DNA of 64,000 nucleotides from Aerococcus mictus (GCF_003286595.3 NZ_CP132985.1:558001-622000), one strand, 5' to 3'; shown: positions 17,681-27,666, counted from the first letter of the stretch. A program made the numbers and translations. Notes: generated by a model from the sequence alone, not told the origin.

Positions 17681-19728
17681 AACAAGGTCAAGTGATTGGT
17701 AATCGTTATGAAATTATCCGCCACCTTGGCTCTGGAGGAATGGCAACTGTCTATTTAGCCTATGATCCGATTTTGGAACGGGAGGTCGCCATTAAATTCC
17801 TCCGCATTGGGACTTCGGATATGGATGACGCAACCCGACGTTTCAAACGGGAAGCCATGTCGATTTCAGAAGTGAACCATCCCAATATTGTCAATATTTA
17901 CGATGTCGGTGACGATGATGATGGCCACTATATCGTGATGGAATACATTGAGGGAATTGACCTTAAACAATTTATTCGCGAAAATCATCCCATCAGTAAA
18001 GAAACTTATCAAGGGATCATGATGCAAATCCTGGCTGGGGTCGAATGTGCCCATCGTAAGGGGATTATCCACCGGGACTTAAAACCGCAAAATATCATGA
18101 TTAAACCCGATGGCCAGGTAAAAATCATGGACTTTGGGATTGCCTTGGTTTCAACGGAAACCTCGATTACCCAGACCAATACTATTATTGGCTCGGTCCA
18201 CTACCTCTCCCCAGAACAAGCTCGGGGGTCGATGGCTAGTTACCAATCCGATATCTATAGTTTGGGGATTGTTTCCTTTGAAATGCTCACTGGCCAGGTG
18301 CCCTTTGACGGGGAATCAGCCGTTAGCATAGCCATCCAACATTTCCAGGAATCCCTACCGGATATTAATCAATTCCGTTCCGATATCCCCCAAGCCATGC
18401 AAAATGTTATTATGAAGGCAACGGCCAAGGAAGCTAATGAACGCTATCAGACTTGCGAACAGATGCGGCAAGATTTAGCGACCTGTCTGGATCCCAGCCG
18501 GGCCAATGAAGCACCATTTACGCCTTCATTGATGAAGAATGAAACCATTGTTATGGCTAAGGACGCGATCGAAAAACAAATTACTGACGAGACTAAGGTC
18601 ACTCCCCAAGCCAAGCCAGAGTCCAAAGAGACGGCTCAAGCGACCAAGGCCATGCCGCTCGGTGCCGGCTTAGCGAGTCAAAAGGCAGAGGCCCAAAGTG
18701 AGCCAAAAGTAAAAGCAGCTCCGCCAAAAACATCCAGTCGGTCCAAGCGGAAATGGCCTTGGTTCATTGGGGGGCTCTTGGCCATCTTACTGCTTCTCGG
18801 CGTCTTTGTCTTTGGCCAGGGGCAAAGTCAACCGGTCCCTGATTTAACCAATATGACCGAAGACCAGGCCCGTAATAGCCTGGTCAATAATAGCTTTAGC
18901 CTGGGTGAGAGTCATCAAGAATATAGCGACCAGGTGGAAAGCGGGCGAGTGATCCGGACCGATCCGAGTAGTGGGCGGAAGGTCAAGGCTGACCAGCCCA
19001 TTGACCTCTATATTAGCCAGGGTAAGGAACCTATTGAAATTCCTAACTACCAAGGACAGACCCTAGAACAGGCTAAAAAAGATGCTGAGAAGAAGGGTTT
19101 CTCCGTAAGTAGTGAAGAAGTCTATAGTGAAGAGGTAGAAAAGGGTAAAGTGATTTCCCAAAATCCAGCTCCGGGTGCTAGTGTGGTGGCTAGTGAAACC
19201 AACCTGCACTTGGTCGTGAGTCTGGGTAAGGAACCCTTAACGATGGCCAACCTGCAAGGTTTAAACCAAGCGGGCGTCCAACAATATGCCCAAAGTGTAG
19301 GCTTGAATGTCAGCTTTAATGAAGCAAATTCGGATTCTGTAGCTAAGGGCTTAGTGGTTTCCCAAAGTATCGCGCCTGGAGCCAACTTTAATCGCGGGGC
19401 GAATTTGACTGTGACCCTTTCTTTAGGGCCTGAGGAGGAGCCCACACATAGCTTCCGTCACACCATCACTATTCCTTACAAGGGCAAAAGATCTCGTGGA
19501 GATTCTGATGGTGAGTCTACTTCCCAACGGCAGGCAGCCAATGAGATTGAAATTTACATTGATGATTTAAACCATTCTTACAATGAAGTGGCTGATCACT
19601 TTACCATCACTGACGATAAGTCTTATACTTTGAGTTTTGAAACTGAGCCTAATAAAACCGCTCGTTTCAAGGTGGTTCGTGACGGCAAGACGATTTTAGA
19701 GAATCGAGTGAAACCAGGCGATGACTAA
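17677..19728 (+). CDS. prkC: Ser/Thr protein kinase with PASTA domains
   Basis: A 683-residue membrane kinase that senses peptidoglycan fragments or lipid II and controls cell wall growth and division. The cytoplasmic kinase domain (about 10-270) has the glycine loop GSGGMATVY, HRDLKPQN and DFGIAL. A charged linker leads to one transmembrane helix (about 367-384, FIGGLLAILLLLGVFVFG). Outside are three PASTA repeats (about 388-452, 453-519, 520-586) and then a roughly 95-residue C-terminal region of beta character that is not PASTA and that I do not recognise. It is coupled to prpC upstream and overlaps rsgA by 8 nt. Confidence 0.95.
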   Translation: MKQGQVIGNRYEIIRHLGSGGMATVYLAYDPILEREVAIKFLRIGTSDMDDATRRFKREAMSISEVNHPNIVNIYDVGDDDDGHYIVMEYIEGIDLKQFIRENHPISKETYQGIMMQILAGVECAHRKGIIHRDLKPQNIMIKPDGQVKIMDFGIALVSTETSITQTNTIIGSVHYLSPEQARGSMASYQSDIYSLGIVSFEMLTGQVPFDGESAVSIAIQHFQESLPDINQFRSDIPQAMQNVIMKATAKEANERYQTCEQMRQDLATCLDPSRANEAPFTPSLMKNETIVMAKDAIEKQITDETKVTPQAKPESKETAQATKAMPLGAGLASQKAEAQSEPKVKAAPPKTSSRSKRKWPWFIGGLLAILLLLGVFVFGQGQSQPVPDLTNMTEDQARNSLVNNSFSLGESHQEYSDQVESGRVIRTDPSSGRKVKADQPIDLYISQGKEPIEIPNYQGQTLEQAKKDAEKKGFSVSSEEVYSEEVEKGKVISQNPAPGASVVASETNLHLVVSLGKEPLTMANLQGLNQAGVQQYAQSVGLNVSFNEANSDSVAKGLVVSQSIAPGANFNRGANLTVTLSLGPEEEPTHSFRHTITIPYKGKRSRGDSDGESTSQRQAANEIEIYIDDLNHSYNEVADHFTITDDKSYTLSFETEPNKTARFKVVRDGKTILENRVKPGDD

Positions 19729-20653
19729 TAGACAAACAGAAAAACAGGGCCAGATCGTTAAGGTCTTGAGTGGCTTTTACTATATTGAAGACCAAGATAG
19801 TCGGAAGATCTACCAAACCCGGGCGCGCGGCCTCTTTCGTAAGGAACAGCTGACCCCCTTAGTGGGTGACTATGTCAGTTTTCAAGCAGATAATCCCCAT
19901 GAAGGGGTCTTAACTGCCGTGAAAGAGCGCAAAAACGAGCTTGACCGGCCACCGGTGGCTAATATTGACTTAGCCTTTGTCGTTGCTTCCGTGACCCAAC
20001 CACAAATCCCTAGCAAGTTGATTGACCGCATGTTGGTCTATAGTGAAAGCCAAAGGATCCAACCAGCGCTTTACTTTTCTAAGTTAGATTTATTTGATGA
20101 AGCAGAACGTGAAGAGTTGCAGCCGCTATTGGCCAATTACCAGTCCCTGGGCTACCAGGTTTTAACGAATTTAGACCTATCTCAAGCAGACGAAGATTTG
20201 CTGACTGAACTTTTTCATGGGAAAACCATCGCCGCTATGGGACAGTCAGGGGTTGGTAAGACCACCTTGTTAAACCATCTCCTGCCTGACCTCCATAAGG
20301 AAACGGCTGCTATTTCTAAGGGCATGGGCCGGGGCAAGCATACCACCCGCCATGTCGAATTGCATGATGTCTATGGGGGTAAGCTAGTCGACACGCCTGG
20401 CTTTTCTAGTTTAAGTTTAGATAGCATTGAAAAGGAAGACTTGGGAGACTACTTCCCTGAAATGAGAGAGCGGAGTGACTCCTGTAAGTTCCGGGAGTGC
20501 TCCCATACCCATGAACCTCACTGCGCCATTAAAGCAGCCCTAGCGGCAGGCGAGATTAGTCAAAGTCGTTATGACCATTATGTGGAATTTTTGCAGGAAA
20601 TTATTAATAAAAAACCCGATTACCAACAGAAAAATAGGAGGAAGAAAAAATGA
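19721..20653 (+). CDS. rsgA: Ribosome small subunit-dependent GTPase A
   Basis: A 310-residue circularly permuted GTPase that acts in late 30S maturation. It has an N-terminal OB fold, a G domain with P-loop GQSGVGKTTLLNHL and DTPGFS, and a C-terminal zinc finger (CKFRECSHTHEPHC). Start ATG lies inside prkC; rpe overlaps its end by 4 nt (ATGA). The prkC-rsgA-rpe-thiN order is standard for Firmicutes. Confidence 0.96.
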   Translation: MTNRQTEKQGQIVKVLSGFYYIEDQDSRKIYQTRARGLFRKEQLTPLVGDYVSFQADNPHEGVLTAVKERKNELDRPPVANIDLAFVVASVTQPQIPSKLIDRMLVYSESQRIQPALYFSKLDLFDEAEREELQPLLANYQSLGYQVLTNLDLSQADEDLLTELFHGKTIAAMGQSGVGKTTLLNHLLPDLHKETAAISKGMGRGKHTTRHVELHDVYGGKLVDTPGFSSLSLDSIEKEDLGDYFPEMRERSDSCKFRECSHTHEPHCAIKAALAAGEISQSRYDHYVEFLQEIINKKPDYQQKNRRKKK

Positions 20654-21297
20654 AAATTGCCCCAAGTATTTTAAATGCTGATACCGGTCGTATGCGTGAA
20701 GAAGTTGCCCGGATTGAAGAAGCTGGAGCAGACTGGGTTCATGTGGATATTATGGATGGCCATTTTGTCCCCAACCTCACATTTGGTGCACCCATGGTGG
20801 AAGCCCTACGTCCTCACACCAAACTTTTCATTGATTGCCATATGATGGTGGATAATCCAGATGACTATATCGAATCTTTAGCCCAAGCGGGAGCAGATAG
20901 TATGACGGTGCATTTTGAAGCGGTCACCCACTTACACCGGACCATTCAAAATATTCAATTCCAAGGCATGAAAGCTGCGGTGGCGCTTAACCCAGCAACT
21001 CCAGTATCAGCCATCACACCGATCTTGAATATGGTTGATATGGTCTTAGTCATGACGGTTAACCCAGGCTTTGGTGGCCAAGCCTTCATTCCCGATATGG
21101 TAGAAAAAATGACTGAACTGGACCAAATCCGTCAGGAAAAAGGCTACCATTATCAAATCCAAGTCGATGGAGGGATCGATAACACCACCATTCGTCAGTG
21201 CTACGACCAAGGGGTGGATGTCTTTGTTTCCGGTTCTTATGTCTACAAAGGGGATTCTAACCAAGCCATCGCTTCCTTGCGGGATGCTTGCTGCTAA
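20650..21297 (+). CDS. rpe: Ribulose-phosphate 3-epimerase
   Basis: A 215-residue TIM-barrel enzyme of the pentose phosphate pathway interconverting ribulose-5-P and xylulose-5-P. Signatures are IAPSILNAD, HVDIMDGHFVPNLTFG, MTVNPGFGGQ and QVDGGI with metal-binding His and Asp residues. Full length; AGGAGGAAGAAAA precedes the ATG. Confidence 0.97.
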   Translation: MKIAPSILNADTGRMREEVARIEEAGADWVHVDIMDGHFVPNLTFGAPMVEALRPHTKLFIDCHMMVDNPDDYIESLAQAGADSMTVHFEAVTHLHRTIQNIQFQGMKAAVALNPATPVSAITPILNMVDMVLVMTVNPGFGGQAFIPDMVEKMTELDQIRQEKGYHYQIQVDGGIDNTTIRQCYDQGVDVFVSGSYVYKGDSNQAIASLRDACC

Positions 21298-21312
21298 AAG
21301 TGAGTGAGGAAA

Positions 21313-21984
21313 ATGATTCAACGTATTATTGCTGTGGGGAGTTCAATTGCTCATTTGGATAATCCCATTATTGCTAGTTACAAAAATGACCCCCAAGTGG
21401 CCTGGGTGGGGATAGACCGGGGGGCGAGAGAGTTGCTCCGCGCCGGCTTACCTCTCAACCTAGCTGTGGGGGACTTTGATTCGGTGACCGCGGAGGAAAG
21501 ACAAGCGATCCAAGAAGCGGCCCAGAAATGTATTGTCTTACCCAGTGAGAAGAATGATACTGATACTGAAGCTGCTCTCACGGAAATGATAAAAAATTGG
21601 CCCCAGGCGGAACATATCATTTTTTATGGCATGCTGGGTGGTCGACTCGACCATACCCTTAATAACCTTTGGATGGCCTACCAAGACCGTTTTCAGTCGG
21701 TCATCTCTCGTTTAGAATTTGTTTCCGATACCAACACGGTTCGCTTTTTGGAGCCTGGTGATCATACCATTTATCCCTATGAGGGCATGACCTATCTTTC
21801 TTTGATCTCTATGGGGCCCATCAGCGGGCTGACCTTAAAAGACGTTAAGTACCGCTTAGAGGACTTTGCTTCTGATAACCCGCGGTCATTTATTTCTAAT
21901 GAGTTTCTCCCTGATGGCCGGCCCATGTCCTTAAGCTTTTCTACGGGACTCTTGATGGTCTTACAAACCAGGGATGCTCACTAG
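21313..21984 (+). CDS. thiN: Thiamine pyrophosphokinase
   Basis: A 223-residue enzyme that converts thiamine to thiamine diphosphate using ATP. It contains GIDRGARELL, the GDFDS motif and SEKNDTDTEAAL, followed by GGRLDHTLNN. The ATG at 21313 gives the standard N-terminus but has a close ribosome binding site (GAGGA 2 nt away), so a GTG start at 21304 cannot be excluded. It supplies cofactor for enzymes such as the AcoAB E1 component encoded at the window's end. Last gene of the priA-thiN run. Confidence 0.92.
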   Translation: MIQRIIAVGSSIAHLDNPIIASYKNDPQVAWVGIDRGARELLRAGLPLNLAVGDFDSVTAEERQAIQEAAQKCIVLPSEKNDTDTEAALTEMIKNWPQAEHIIFYGMLGGRLDHTLNNLWMAYQDRFQSVISRLEFVSDTNTVRFLEPGDHTIYPYEGMTYLSLISMGPISGLTLKDVKYRLEDFASDNPRSFISNEFLPDGRPMSLSFSTGLLMVLQTRDAH

Positions 21985-22012
21985 GTATTTGCTAAGTATT
22001 TTCTAAAAGAAC

Positions 22013-22041
22013 TTGCAACCCAGTAACCCCTATGATAAAAT
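22013..22041 (+). promoter_or_regulatory. Promoter for rpmB
   Basis: TTGCAA (22013-22018), 17-bp spacer, TGATAAAAT (extended -10, hexamer 22036-22041). Near-consensus, as expected for a ribosomal protein gene. Confidence 0.85.
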
Positions 22042-22084
22042 ATTCTAGTATGTTCAAAAAACTGTAAGAAGGGAGTTATTCAAC

Positions 22085-22273
22085 ATGGCAAAACAATGTT
22101 ATTTCACAGGTCGTAAAGCAAAATCTGGAAACAACCGTTCACACGCTTTAAACAGCTCAAAACGTACCTTTAAACCAAACTTGCAAAAAGTTCGTGTGTT
22201 AGTTGATGGAAAACCTAAACGTGTTTGGGTTTCAGCTCGTGCCCTTAAATCAGGAAAAGTTCAACGTGTTTAG
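22085..22273 (+). CDS. rpmB: 50S ribosomal protein L28
   Basis: A 62-residue L28 beginning [20 protein letters not shown], with the conserved [12 protein letters not shown] and AKSG-like elements. It has its own strong promoter, an AAGGGAG ribosome binding site and its own terminator. The zinc-binding cysteine pairs of some L28 proteins are absent. Confidence 0.97.
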   Translation: MAKQCYFTGRKAKSGNNRSHALNSSKRTFKPNLQKVRVLVDGKPKRVWVSARALKSGKVQRV

Positions 22274-22296
22274 TCAACAAACTAACGATAGAAAAT

Positions 22297-22344
22297 CACA
22301 TTAGCCATAGAGTGTTAATCATTCTATCGCTAATGTGTTTTTTT
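22297..22344 (+). terminator. Rho-independent terminator after rpmB
   Basis: CACATTAGC / GCTAATGTG stem enclosing a smaller ATAGA/TCTAT pairing, then nine T. Confidence 0.9.
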
Positions 22345-22478
22345 ATTATTAGCTTTTAATTTAGGCCAGAGAGTGCAATATCCGCCAAAAATTGGTACAA
22401 TGGGAAAAGGATTATGATATAAGAATCTTCAAGCGTATTCATCGAAAAAATGACTCTTATTAACAAGGAGGAAAAACA

Positions 22479-22841
22479 ATGCCTGTAAAAATGGATTCTG
22501 AATATGGCGAAATTGAAATTACTAATGACGTGATTGCTAAGGTTGTGGGAATGGCTACCACACAAAATTATGGTGTGGTCGGCATGGCCAGCAAGAACCA
22601 AATCCGTGATGGCATTTCTGAAATCTTAAAAATTGAAAATTATACCAAGGGAGTCGTTGTTCGTAGCGAGGCTGATCTGGTGATCGTCGATGTTTATATT
22701 ATGGTAAACTACGGCACCAAGATCTCAGAAATTTGTCGTAACGTGCAACGCTCTGTAAAATATGATTTAGGACGGCAACTAGGCATCACTGCTAATGTAG
22801 TGAACGTCTTTGTCCAAGGCATATATACAGAGGATCAATAA
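22479..22841 (+). CDS. Asp23/YloU-family protein
   Basis: A 120-residue member of the Asp23 (alkaline shock protein, DUF322) family, with YGEIEITNDVIAKVVGMAT and the C-terminal VNVFVQGI. The YloU type of this family is found beside fakA/yloV throughout Firmicutes; its exact role is not established, though Staphylococcus Asp23 is linked to the cell envelope. It begins after AAGGAGG and is followed 21 bp later by fakA. The small size argues against full Asp23. Confidence 0.88.
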   Translation: MPVKMDSEYGEIEITNDVIAKVVGMATTQNYGVVGMASKNQIRDGISEILKIENYTKGVVVRSEADLVIVDVYIMVNYGTKISEICRNVQRSVKYDLGRQLGITANVVNVFVQGIYTEDQ

Positions 22842-22862
22842 GCGAAGGGAGGAAGACGCTGC

Positions 22863-24530
22863 ATGAGTCAGTTAGTCATTGATGCATCAGATTTAAGAAA
22901 CATGGTTGCCGTAGGTTGCGACAAGTTAAAGCAAGGAGCAGATTATGTCGATTCCTTAAATGTCTTTCCAGTACCTGATGGGGATACAGGGACAAATATG
23001 AACTTATCCTTTTCAGCGGGGTTAGACGGAGTCGAGAAGAACGATGGGCAAAGTGTCGAAGAAGTTGCCGATGCCCTAGCCAAGGGTTTGCTAATGGGAG
23101 CACGGGGGAATTCCGGCGTAATCCTATCCCAAATCTTTAGAGGCTTTGCTAAGGGCTGTAAGGGTCTCGAAAAGTTAGATGCCAAGGCCCTAGCCAATAG
23201 CTTTGACCAGGCGGTTAAGTCAGCCTATAAGGCAGTCATGAAGCCAGTGGAAGGGACGATCTTGACCGTGGTCCGTGAGGGAGCAGAAGCCGGTCTCGTC
23301 CAAGCTGAGAAGAGTGATGACGTCATTGAGGTTATGCGCGCTGTTTCTGAAGGCGCTAACTTGGCTTTAGAGAATACCCCTAACCTGCTTCCTGTACTAA
23401 AAGAAGTAGGCGTGGTTGATTCTGGTGGGCAAGGACTATGCCTAATCTATGCTGGCTTTTTAGAGGCCTTGACGGGTGAAGCGGTTGCTAGTTTCCATAC
23501 CAATGTTGAAAATACCGACCTCACTGAATTAGCCCATGAAGAAAATTACTATAATACTTCCCATTCCGTGTCTTCAGAAGATATCAAATTCGGCTTCTGT
23601 ACCGAAATTATGGTGGCCTTAGGGCAAGGCTCAGAAGACTATGAAGACTTTGACTACGAGACTTTCCGGAATTACTTGAGTGAACGCGGGGATTCCTTAT
23701 TAGTGGTTAATGATGATGAAGTGGTCAAGGTCCATGTCCACACTGAACGTCCTGGTGATGTCCTCAATTATGGGCAAAAATTTGGGACCTTAATCAAAGT
23801 GAAAGTGGATAATATGCGCCAGCAACATGAGGATATCCTGACCAATAAGGCCAAGGCAGCCCCTAAGGAAAAGCAAGCTTACAGTATTATTGCTGTTTGT
23901 GCCGGTGAAGGCGTGAGCGAACTCTTTAAAGAGGCGGGAGCTAGCTACATCATTTCCGGTGGTCAGACCATGAATCCGTCGACGGAAGACTTTGTTAAGG
24001 CCATTGAAGCAGTTAACGCTGAAAATATCATCCTCTTACCTAACAATAAGAATATCTTTATGGCAGCCAAACAAGCGGCTGATGTCAGCGAGGTGCCTAC
24101 CGTGGTCTTGGAAACCGAGTCGATTACCCAAGGGCTAGCGGCCTTACTCGGCTTTAACCTCAATGATGACTTAGCAAGTAATGAAAGTTCTATGAAAGAA
24201 GCCTTTCATGAAGTCAAGAGTGGTCAAGTGACCCATGCGATTCGGGACACCTCGATCTCTGGTTTAACCATCCACAAGGGTGACTATATGGGCCTGGTTG
24301 AAGGCGATATACAAGTCTGTGATACTGATAAGAGTCAGGCTGCCCGTAAAACGGTCCAGGCCTTAACCGATGAAGAAAGTGAATTAGTGACTTTAATCTA
24401 TGGTGAAGACATCAGTGAAGAAGAAGCTAGTCAGTTAGCAGATCTTATCACTGAAGATAATGATCAATTAGAAGTTGAAGTCTATAAAGGGGACCAGCCT
24501 GTCTATAGTTATTTAATTTCTGTTGAATAG
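22863..24530 (+). CDS. fakA: Fatty acid kinase catalytic subunit FakA (DAK2 domain)
   Basis: A 555-residue homologue of FakA/YloV. FakA phosphorylates fatty acids carried by FakB proteins so that PlsY and PlsX can use them for phospholipids. The N-terminal DhaL/DAK2 ATP-binding domain (about 1-200) contains VPDGDTGTNM and GARGNSGVILSQ. A central region (STEDFVKAI, LPNNKNI) and C-terminal domain follow. Start ATG with GGGAGGAAGA upstream. plsX and acpP lie 3-4 kb downstream, consistent with a lipid context. Confidence 0.92.
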   Translation: MSQLVIDASDLRNMVAVGCDKLKQGADYVDSLNVFPVPDGDTGTNMNLSFSAGLDGVEKNDGQSVEEVADALAKGLLMGARGNSGVILSQIFRGFAKGCKGLEKLDAKALANSFDQAVKSAYKAVMKPVEGTILTVVREGAEAGLVQAEKSDDVIEVMRAVSEGANLALENTPNLLPVLKEVGVVDSGGQGLCLIYAGFLEALTGEAVASFHTNVENTDLTELAHEENYYNTSHSVSSEDIKFGFCTEIMVALGQGSEDYEDFDYETFRNYLSERGDSLLVVNDDEVVKVHVHTERPGDVLNYGQKFGTLIKVKVDNMRQQHEDILTNKAKAAPKEKQAYSIIAVCAGEGVSELFKEAGASYIISGGQTMNPSTEDFVKAIEAVNAENIILLPNNKNIFMAAKQAADVSEVPTVVLETESITQGLAALLGFNLNDDLASNESSMKEAFHEVKSGQVTHAIRDTSISGLTIHKGDYMGLVEGDIQVCDTDKSQAARKTVQALTDEESELVTLIYGEDISEEEASQLADLITEDNDQLEVEVYKGDQPVYSYLISVE

Positions 24531-24535
24531 TTAAG

Positions 24536-24562
24536 AAACAGGCTGTCTTGCAGTCTGTTTTC
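24536..24562 (+). terminator. Probable terminator after fakA
   Basis: AAACAGGCTG / CAGTCTGTTT ten-bp stem with one G-T pair, TCTTG loop, then TTTTC. Confidence 0.6.
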
Positions 24563-24585
24563 TATATTTAGAAGGGTGAAAGAGA

Positions 24586-25599
24586 ATGAGTCATATGAAA
24601 ATAGGTATTTTGGATTTTATCCCTCGCGATCGTGAAATGACTGCGATCGAATCCTTTAAAAGTGCCATGAATTTATTACAATTGGCAGATGAAAAGGGAC
24701 TGGCTCGTTACTGGTTTGCTGAACACCACAGCACTCCGGCACTCTTAGGGTCAAGCCCCCAAGTCACATTAGGCTATGCAGCGGCGATTACCAAGCATAT
24801 CCGCCTGGGCACAGGTGGGGTGATGCTGGATAATTTAAGTGCCTATCAACTGGCTGAGAACTTTAAAGTTTTGGAATGCTTAGCCCCCCACCGGATTGAA
24901 GCCGGGGTAGGTTATAGCAATCCTAAGGAACAGGCTGACCAAAAGGAAATGGGGGGCTTTGACTTTAAGAATCCCAAACCCTATAAGGATGAATTAGTCG
25001 CCCTTTATGACTATATGCATGATCAACGGTCAGTCCACCAAGAGGGGAAAGCCCGGGCCATGCCAGTTTTATTTGACCATGAGATTCCGTATTATGTCAT
25101 GGTGACTAGCACCCGCCATGTTCGCTATATTGCTGAACAAGGCTGGGGCATGCTTTTTGGTCTCTTCCTCAATCCTTCCTATGAAGAATGTAAAGAAGCT
25201 ATCCGCATTTATCGCAAGTATTTTAAACCCAATGGGATTAGTAATAGCCCCCATGTCATGGTGTCGCTCTATGTCATTTCGGCCTATGATGAGAATGTCT
25301 TAGAAGGCTTAGAGAAGGCCGTTGATGCTTGGATACTGACTTTTAGGAGTAACAAGCGGGCCTTGTACCAACTCTTGAGTGTGGAGGAAGCGGAATTCTA
25401 TCCTTTTTCCGATGAGGAGAAGGAAACTATTGACCATTACCAAGAGGCTAAATTAATCGCTAGCCCTAAAGAAATTCAGGCTAAATTTAGCCATTTGATG
25501 AAAGAATTAGACTGCGATGAATTCCTGGTGGTTAACCAATTATCTGGTTACAATTATCGCCGCGACTTAATTAATATCTTAGCGGACATCGATCTTTAG
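24586..25599 (+). CDS. LLM-class flavin-dependent oxidoreductase (luciferase-like)
   Basis: A 337-residue protein of the bacterial luciferase-like monooxygenase superfamily: KIGILDFIPR at the start, YWFAEHHSTPALLGSSP and RLGTGGVMLDNLSAYQLAE, which form the FMN-binding TIM barrel typical of this group. It needs a reduced flavin supplied by a partner reductase; the substrate is unknown. It sits between fakA and recG, where many Firmicutes carry serine dehydratase or other genes. Ribosome binding site GAAGGGTGA upstream; recG starts 27 bp later and could be cotranscribed. Confidence 0.88.
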   Translation: MSHMKIGILDFIPRDREMTAIESFKSAMNLLQLADEKGLARYWFAEHHSTPALLGSSPQVTLGYAAAITKHIRLGTGGVMLDNLSAYQLAENFKVLECLAPHRIEAGVGYSNPKEQADQKEMGGFDFKNPKPYKDELVALYDYMHDQRSVHQEGKARAMPVLFDHEIPYYVMVTSTRHVRYIAEQGWGMLFGLFLNPSYEECKEAIRIYRKYFKPNGISNSPHVMVSLYVISAYDENVLEGLEKAVDAWILTFRSNKRALYQLLSVEEAEFYPFSDEEKETIDHYQEAKLIASPKEIQAKFSHLMKELDCDEFLVVNQLSGYNYRRDLINILADIDL

Positions 25600-25626
25600 T
25601 AGCCTGCAGCGGGAAGGAGTAAGCCA

Positions 25627-27666
25627 ATGACGAGTATCACTGATCCAGTCAGCGTCTTAACTGGAGTAGGCCCTAAAAAAGCAGCCCTGTTGAAGCGTTT
25701 GAAGATTGAAAGCATTTATGATTTACTTTGTCAATTTCCTTTTCGCTATGAAGACTTATCGGTTAAAAGTATTCAGGAATTGGCCGACAATCAAAAAGCG
25801 ACCTTAAAGGGCCGTGTGGTTACTGAACCAGTGGTGAATTATTTTCGGGGACGCAAGGGTAACCGCCTGCATTTTCGTTTGCAGGTGGACCATGAAATTA
25901 TCAATGTTAATTTCTTCAACCAAGCCTACCTCAAAAAGCAAATTCATAGCCAAGAAGAGATTCTGATTTATGGGACTTATGAAGCCAAGCGCCAGCAATT
26001 GTTGGGGATTAAACTTATCAATTTTTCCAGTGAGGATAATGAGACCGCCTCTGTCTACCATACAACTAAGGGGCTCTCACAGTCCGCTTTAAGGCAGTTA
26101 ATTAAGACGGCTCTTGACCAGTATGAAGATCAGATTCCTGAGCTTATCCCCGAAGCATTGTCAAAGCGCTATCAGTTAATTCCTCATCGCCAGGCAATAC
26201 GCTTGATGCATTTTCCAAATACTGAGGCTGATAGTCAGCAAGCCCGGCGCCAGATTAAGTACCAGGAGCTCTTTCTCTATAGTCTCCGTATTCAATGGCG
26301 CAAGCTCAACCAGCGCTACCAAGAAGCGGGGGTACAAATTCTCTATGACAATGACCAGCTGAAAGCATTTATCCGCTCAATTCCCTTTGAATTGACTCAG
26401 GGACAAAAAGAAGTTACTAATCAAATTTGTCGGGACCTCCTGCAACCCTATCCCATGAACCGGCTCTTGCAAGGGGATGTGGGGAGCGGAAAGACCATTG
26501 TGGCTTTGATCGCCCTAGCGGCTGCTATATCAGCTGGCTTTCAAGGGGCCTTAATGGTGCCTACCGAAATTTTAGCTGAGCAGCACTTTAAAGAAGCTCA
26601 AAGTATATACCAAGCCACGGGACTGCGCTGTGCTTTGTTAACCGGGTCTACCAAGGGCAAAGAACGCAAGCAAATTCTTTCCCAGCTGGCCCGGGGAGAC
26701 CTTGACCTGATGATCGGCACCCATGCCCTCTTCCAGGAAGATGTTCATTTTAAGGACCTGGGGCTAGTCATTATCGATGAACAGCACCGCTTTGGGGTTA
26801 AGCAGCGCCGGCAATTAATCGATAAGAATAGAGACCGCCACCCAAATGTCCTCTATATGACCGCTACCCCCATCCCTCGAACCCTAGAAATTACCTTGAT
26901 GGGCGACATGGAAGTTTCCAAGTTAAAGGAACTCCCCGCTGGTCGTCAGCCGGTTAAGACCCTCTGGCTAAGGCCCCAGGAGGCTAGTCAGGTCGACTAT
27001 CTCTTAAAACAGGAACTGGCTAAGGGTCGACAAGCTTATATTATTTGTCCCCTGGTAGGCGAGTCAGAAAAAGTTGAGGCCCAAAACGCCGAAAAAATTT
27101 ATGCCGATTACCAGGGCCGTTTTGGTGACCACTACCAGGTCGGCCTCCTTCATGGGCAGTTATCTAATGAAGAAAAAGAGGCTGTCATGCAGGCCTATAG
27201 TGATAATACGATCCAGCTTTTGGTGGCCACCACTGTGGTTGAGGTAGGAGTCAATGTTCCCAATGCCAGCTTAATGCTTATTTTGGATGCCGACCACTTC
27301 GGTCTAGCCCAACTCCACCAATTACGGGGTCGGGTTGGCCGGGGCCAGGTAGCCTCTTTCTGCCTCTTGTTGGCTGACCCCCATACTGAAAACGGTAAAG
27401 AACGGATGCGGATCATGACTGAGTCCAATGATGGCTTTTATTTGAGCCAGCAAGACTTAGAATTACGGGGAGCAGGGGACTATTTTGGCACCAAGCAGAG
27501 TGGCTTACCTGAATTCCAGTTAGCCGACCCGGTCGAAGATGGCGAGATTCTGGAATATAGCCGCCAGGACGCCATTCAATTTGCCCCCTATCTGATGGAA
27601 AATGTCCAGGACTATCCCTTACTAGGGGCCTGGTTGAATCAAGTGGAAGAAGAACGTCAAGCCTGA
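25627..27666 (+). CDS. recG: ATP-dependent DNA helicase RecG
   Basis: A 679-residue RecG, which remodels stalled forks and branched recombination intermediates. It has an N-terminal wedge/OB domain (about 60-160), Walker A GDVGSGKT, the DEQH box (IIDEQHRFG), TATPIPRTLEIT and the C-terminal QLRGRVGRG motif. Full length; start ATG after GGAAGGAGT. plsX follows 23 bp downstream in the order usual for Firmicutes. Confidence 0.97.
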   Translation: MTSITDPVSVLTGVGPKKAALLKRLKIESIYDLLCQFPFRYEDLSVKSIQELADNQKATLKGRVVTEPVVNYFRGRKGNRLHFRLQVDHEIINVNFFNQAYLKKQIHSQEEILIYGTYEAKRQQLLGIKLINFSSEDNETASVYHTTKGLSQSALRQLIKTALDQYEDQIPELIPEALSKRYQLIPHRQAIRLMHFPNTEADSQQARRQIKYQELFLYSLRIQWRKLNQRYQEAGVQILYDNDQLKAFIRSIPFELTQGQKEVTNQICRDLLQPYPMNRLLQGDVGSGKTIVALIALAAAISAGFQGALMVPTEILAEQHFKEAQSIYQATGLRCALLTGSTKGKERKQILSQLARGDLDLMIGTHALFQEDVHFKDLGLVIIDEQHRFGVKQRRQLIDKNRDRHPNVLYMTATPIPRTLEITLMGDMEVSKLKELPAGRQPVKTLWLRPQEASQVDYLLKQELAKGRQAYIICPLVGESEKVEAQNAEKIYADYQGRFGDHYQVGLLHGQLSNEEKEAVMQAYSDNTIQLLVATTVVEVGVNVPNASLMLILDADHFGLAQLHQLRGRVGRGQVASFCLLLADPHTENGKERMRIMTESNDGFYLSQQDLELRGAGDYFGTKQSGLPEFQLADPVEDGEILEYSRQDAIQFAPYLMENVQDYPLLGAWLNQVEEERQA

